24,723 bases of DNA from JAHFUI01 sp041485905 (lineage in GTDB: Bacteria > Acidobacteriota > Vicinamibacteria > Vicinamibacterales > CAVVIG01), in contig JBGPKK010000059.1 in NCBI GenBank assembly GCA_041485905.1, forward strand, positions 1-24,723, given 5' to 3'. Numbering within the stretch: the first letter of the stretch is position 1; each line of letters begins with the position of its first letter. The notes under the pieces are model-generated. The model did not search any database, was not told the origin of the DNA, and saw nothing but the letters and a program-made list of their open reading frames with translations. Shown piece by piece: positions 21,759 through 24,723 of the stretch. Position numbers and translations under genes: made by a program.

Positions 21759-23248
21759 CAGTTCCCCGTTCCTTTCGCGAGGGCCATCAGGTCCGCCTTC
21801 GTCTGCGGCCGATCCGGGTTTGGCGCGTGGACCAGCACGTGCCTGTCAAAATCCAGCTTCAACCGCTCCACGTTCTGCACCAGCGTCGCGATGAACGGAC
21901 TGACGGGCTGCCCGGCCGCGGGGACGTTGAAGTCCGCGGTGAACAGAATCTTCTCCTTGGGCAGGAACGCGATAAGCATGCCGTCGGTGTGCTCGAGGTT
22001 CATGACGTGATGCAGCTCGATGGAGTGAGTGTCGTCCTTGAGCACTTTCCGATCGCCGACGCATTCGACCTTCGGTTTCCTGTTCGCCTTCGCCAGCGCG
22101 TCCCCGACCAGGGTCCGAGGGGCGCTGAAGCCCTTCTCGAGAAAGTCCTTGTTGGTCTCTTGCGTGATGATCGTGACGCCTTCCGCCACGAACGGCGCGA
22201 GCCCGCTCGCATGATCGAAGTGCGCGTGCGTGTTGACGACGTACCTGATCGGCTTGTTCGGAATGACGCGCCTGGCTTCCGCGATGACCGCCAGGCCGCG
22301 CGCTTCGGTCTGCGGTCCTTCGAGCACGACGATGTGGTCTTTCATCTCGACCGCGAGCGCGACATAGCCGCCGGTGATGCGATACACACCGTCGGCAAGC
22401 TTTTCTGATTGCACGGCCGGCGGCGCCGGCGGGCCGGCGGGCGCCCCGCCTCGGGCCGCTGCGGGCGCCCCGCCTTGTGGGGCGCCTCCAGCGCGCTGTG
22501 GTGCCGGGGGAGGCGTCAGCAACGCGGTGATGTTGGCGGGATTCGCGCTGGCGCTCGTGATCGTCGCTTCGAAGGTCGGCCAGCCGGCCCGCTTCTGCAC
22601 CATCTTCCCCGGGACTCTCACGCCGCCAAAGTCCCGGTAGTCGGTGTACGTCGATTCAACCGACATGTCACCGAGGATTGGATGCTCGACCCACGTCTCC
22701 ACCCGCTCGACCATGTTCTGATCGTTGATGTAGCCGGTGACCGTGTACGAGATGCCTGACGGCGCCTTCTGCGGCGTCATCCACGACACGATGTTGTATG
22801 TCTTGCCGCCGATCCGCTGTGAGCGAGCGGTCGCGTTATTCGTCGACGCGCCCTTCAAGAAGCCCCACGGCGTGGTCCAGATCTCCAGCTGCTGTGTCCA
22901 GCCCGCGTTCGCCGGGGTGATGTTCTGGTTGAAGGCTCCCGGTTGTGCCGGCGGTGCGCCCGGGGCCGCAGGCGTCATCGTCGTGCCGGTCGCGCGCGAG
23001 GCCGGCTGGGTGAGACTGATCGCGCGGGTGTAGTTCGTGATGGTGGTGTTGAGCACGTACGGCCCGCTCAATCTCTTGGTCTGTCCGAAATTCACGTTCG
23101 CCGCGGATCCCGAGTAGGTGATCGCGTTCACGGTGTCCGCGCCCATCGCCTTGGACGCGTTGCCGATGACGGTCTTGGCATCCTGTGCCGTCGCGCCGAT
23201 GGACAGGAGCGTCAGGAGCAGCCCGGTGACGGTCAGCCGCTTGAGCAT
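21758..23248 (-). CDS. Exported two-domain MBL-fold hydrolase
   Basis: This 496-residue protein has a signal peptide ending GATAQD. GGAGG lies 5-6 nt before ATG 23248; the four-codon longer start is rejected. The N-terminal half (about 25-245) resembles outer-membrane lipoprotein-sorting-like domains found fused to MBLs (IGNASKAMGADTVNAITYSGSA, YTDYRDFGGVRVPGKM). A Pro/Ala/Gly-rich linker (about 246-280), made of repeated GGAP units, leads to the MBL domain (EKLADGVYRITGGYVALAVE). The metal motif HAHFDH is at 341-346, followed by LEHTDGM and LFTADFN. VVLEGPQTE replaces the more usual Asp-containing strand end. It is probably active in the periplasm; substrate unknown. It is coupled to tatC and its 3' end is duplicated beyond tatC. 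Confidence 0.88.
   Translation of the reverse strand: MLKRLTVTGLLLTLLSIGATAQDAKTVIGNASKAMGADTVNAITYSGSAANVNFGQTKRLSGPYVLNTTITNYTRAISLTQPASRATGTTMTPAAPGAPPAQPGAFNQNITPANAGWTQQLEIWTTPWGFLKGASTNNATARSQRIGGKTYNIVSWMTPQKAPSGISYTVTGYINDQNMVERVETWVEHPILGDMSVESTYTDYRDFGGVRVPGKMVQKRAGWPTFEATITSASANPANITALLTPPPAPQRAGGAPQGGAPAAARGGAPAGPPAPPAVQSEKLADGVYRITGGYVALAVEMKDHIVVLEGPQTEARGLAVIAEARRVIPNKPIRYVVNTHAHFDHASGLAPFVAEGVTIITQETNKDFLEKGFSAPRTLVGDALAKANRKPKVECVGDRKVLKDDTHSIELHHVMNLEHTDGMLIAFLPKEKILFTADFNVPAAGQPVSPFIATLVQNVERLKLDFDRHVLVHAPNPDRPQTKADLMALAKGTGN
21760..21882. repeat. 123-bp direct repeat, copy 2 (3' end of the MBL gene)
   Basis: This is the parental copy, inside the intact MBL gene, of the sequence repeated at 20754-20876. 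The stop codon is TGA here and TAG in the other copy. Confidence 0.85.
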
Positions 23249-23295
23249 ACGTGCCTCCAAAACTGAGAAGTTCGAGTTGCGTGCGCGAGTTGGCG

Positions 23296-23301
23296 ATTAT
23301 A
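23296..23301 (-). promoter_or_regulatory. -10 box for the MBL-tatC operon
   Basis: The complement reads TATAAT, a perfect -10 consensus in an otherwise GC-rich window, about 48 nt upstream of ATG 23248. It predicts a leader of roughly 40 nt. No good -35 hexamer is visible at 16-18 nt. Confidence 0.5.
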
Positions 23302-23307
23302 TAAGGA

Positions 23308-23336
23308 TTCCCATAAGAGCGTGATGGGGTGATAAT
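23308..23336 (+). promoter_or_regulatory. Candidate promoter for the SEC-C gene, near-leaderless
   Basis: TTCCCA (23308-23313, 4 of 6 to -35 consensus) and GATAAT (23331-23336, 5 of 6 to -10) are 17 nt apart. The -10 box ends 10 nt before the ATG and there is no ribosome binding site, so the transcript would have almost no leader. It overlaps the opposite-strand promoter of the MBL-tatC operon. Confidence 0.45.
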
Positions 23337-23346
23337 TTCCTGCGCC

Positions 23347-24723
23347 ATGCCGAAGAAGGTCGGCCGCAATGATCCGTGTCCGTGCGGAAGCGGCAAGAAG
23401 TACAAGCGCTGCTGCCTGCCGAACGACGAAGCCGCTGCGCGCGAGAGTGCCCGACAGCAAGAGCTGTTCGACGGCGACGAGGCGTTCGACGAGGCCGACG
23501 TCGACGAAGACGATGACAGCGAGGAGTTCCACATCATCGAGGAGGATGCGTACGTGCTCGACGTGCGCGCGATCAAACGCGTGAACTACACGCGCGGTTT
23601 CGTCAAGAAGCTGTCGAATCTGCGCACGGGCCGCGGCATGCGCGACACCGAATGGGAGGCGCCGGACATTCCGCAGACCGTGCTCGACAGCATCGCGCAC
23701 GAGGAGATCGACGCGCTCGAAGGTGAATGGGGCGATCCGAAAGCGGGCGACCCGATTCAGGTGGACATCATCGATCTGGAAACCGACGAGGACGTCTTCA
23801 GCATCGAGATCTTCAACCGCGCGATCGGTCTCTTGCAGCCGGACAGCGAGGAGATTCAGCGAATACATCGGGTTTGTCAGGCACTGGAAGCCGCCTTGCC
23901 GGCGGGGCGCGAGCGATCGGCAGAACCGAGCGGCGGCCCAGCGACTGTCATTCCCGTCATCCGGCGCAAAAAACCTCCGCCGACCACGCCGCCGAGGGTC
24001 GATCTGTCCAGTGTTCTGAAGCAGCACCGCCAGCAACCCGGCACGTGCGCGCTGTGCGGAGCGGACGTGAAGCGCACCGGCGCGCAGAAACACCTTGGTG
24101 AATGCGCACAAGCGCACGACCCGCGCAGCGGCATCGAGCAGCGACTGGTGCACCTTCGAGTGACGACACCCGAATCGCCGGCATACTGGCTCGATCTCGA
24201 AGTCAGGAGTGACGCCAAGCTCGAGGCGCTCGACTCGTTTCTGCGAGACATCTGGCTCGAGTGCTGCGGCCACCTGAGCGCGTTCAAGATGAATGATGTG
24301 GAGTACTTCTCGCGCGGTTACGAGCTCAGCGGCGGAGGGCCGTTCGCGGGCCTGGGCCGGCAGAAGCCGGCGCAGCGCAGCATGAACGCCCGCCTCGGCG
24401 CAGCGGTGCCGTTTGGCGGCGAGCGCTTCGGCTACGAGTACGATTTCGGATCGACGACGAGCCTGCAGCTCAAAGTGATGGGCGAGCGCACGGGACGACT
24501 CGGGCGCCCGGCGGTACGCCTGCTCGCGCGGAACACGCCGCCCGTCTGGCCGTGCGCGATCTGCGCTCAACCCGCGACCCTGGTGTGTGCGTACTGCCGG
24601 TACGACGAAGGGAACCCGTTCGTGTGCAAGAAGCACCGAAGGAAGCACGCGTGCGGCGAAGATGAAGGCTTCCTGCCTGTCGTGAATTCGCCGCGAATGG
24701 GGGTGTGTGGTTATACGGGCTAG
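23347..24723 (+). CDS. SEC-C / pRiA4b ORF-3-like zinc-binding protein
   Basis: This 458-residue protein begins with a SEC-C zinc motif, VGRNDPCPCGSGKKYKRCC (Cys11, Cys13, Cys22, Cys23), the type found at the SecA C-terminus. A very acidic stretch follows (about 40-65). The middle has a CxxC-H-C finger (CALCGADV ... HLGEC). A domain resembling pRiA4b ORF-3 follows (VHLRVTTPESPAYWLDLEV, LDSFLRDIWLECCGHLSAF, FGYEYDFGSTTSLQLKV). The end has a Cys/His-rich cluster (CAICAQP, CAYCRY, CKKHRRKHAC). The stop is the last codon of the window. The frame opens 6 codons earlier, but the ATG before PKKVGRNDP is the usual SEC-C start. Role unknown; perhaps a metal-dependent protein- or nucleic-acid-binding adaptor. 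Confidence 0.85.
   Translation: MPKKVGRNDPCPCGSGKKYKRCCLPNDEAAARESARQQELFDGDEAFDEADVDEDDDSEEFHIIEEDAYVLDVRAIKRVNYTRGFVKKLSNLRTGRGMRDTEWEAPDIPQTVLDSIAHEEIDALEGEWGDPKAGDPIQVDIIDLETDEDVFSIEIFNRAIGLLQPDSEEIQRIHRVCQALEAALPAGRERSAEPSGGPATVIPVIRRKKPPPTTPPRVDLSSVLKQHRQQPGTCALCGADVKRTGAQKHLGECAQAHDPRSGIEQRLVHLRVTTPESPAYWLDLEVRSDAKLEALDSFLRDIWLECCGHLSAFKMNDVEYFSRGYELSGGGPFAGLGRQKPAQRSMNARLGAAVPFGGERFGYEYDFGSTTSLQLKVMGERTGRLGRPAVRLLARNTPPVWPCAICAQPATLVCAYCRYDEGNPFVCKKHRRKHACGEDEGFLPVVNSPRMGVCGYTG

Noticed and set aside
20256..22010. A 584-codon plus-strand open frame
   Set aside because: It is antisense to tatC and parts of three other genes; its protein is His/Arg-rich with no recognisable domain.
23233..24648. 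A 471-codon minus-strand open frame
   Set aside because: It is the shadow of the SEC-C gene, whose zinc motifs are unmistakable.

Overview
The window is GC-rich and gene-dense. It looks like the chromosome of an Acidobacteriota member, most likely class Vicinamibacteria (subdivision 6). That placement is inferred from gene families: many secreted proteins with the 'DLSGxW ... DGR ... GDTLVVET' pattern, a DUF6152-like protein, a von Willebrand A protein of the type widespread in Acidobacteria, secreted metallo-beta-lactamase (MBL) fold hydrolases, and short GGTCCGCC palindromes. No rRNA, tRNA, phage, transposase or CRISPR array was seen.

Region 1 (1-4716, minus strand) reads as one operon: an OmpR-type response regulator, its histidine kinase, then three secreted proteins, one a zinc-type MBL hydrolase. 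Gaps and overlaps run from -4 to 19 nt. The last gene leaves the window at base 1 and carries an in-frame palindromic repeat. Region 2 (4859-8562) holds a cold-shock domain protein, a B12-binding-type radical SAM enzyme, a free-standing RNA polymerase omega-like gene, a small basic protein, an RRM RNA-binding protein and a dead MBL gene with an amber codon and no metal site.

Region 3 (8563-12999, plus strand) has two exported NHL-type beta-propellers, an unrecognised exported protein with a glycine-rich membrane segment, and a VWA protein coupled to it by TAATG. Region 4 (13024-20669) mixes a minus-strand set of exported 'DLSGxW' paralogs, a two-domain ABM protein and a DUF6152-like protein. 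It also has a plus-strand pair, an unrecognised exported protein followed by an exported MmgE/PrpD-like protein with a Tat-like signal.

Region 5 (20752-24723) has an exported two-domain MBL protein coupled to tatC. A 123-bp copy of the MBL gene's 3' end lies on the far side of tatC, so tatC sits between direct repeats. On the plus strand follows a SEC-C / pRiA4b ORF-3-like zinc protein ending at the window edge.

The points most worth following are the tatC-flanking repeat, the six-member secreted paralog family and its two copies with a conserved 5' leader, the two-component system wired to exported hydrolase-type genes, and palindromes inserted in frame into coding sequence. No defence island, biosynthetic cluster or clearly new multi-gene system can be demonstrated from sequence alone.
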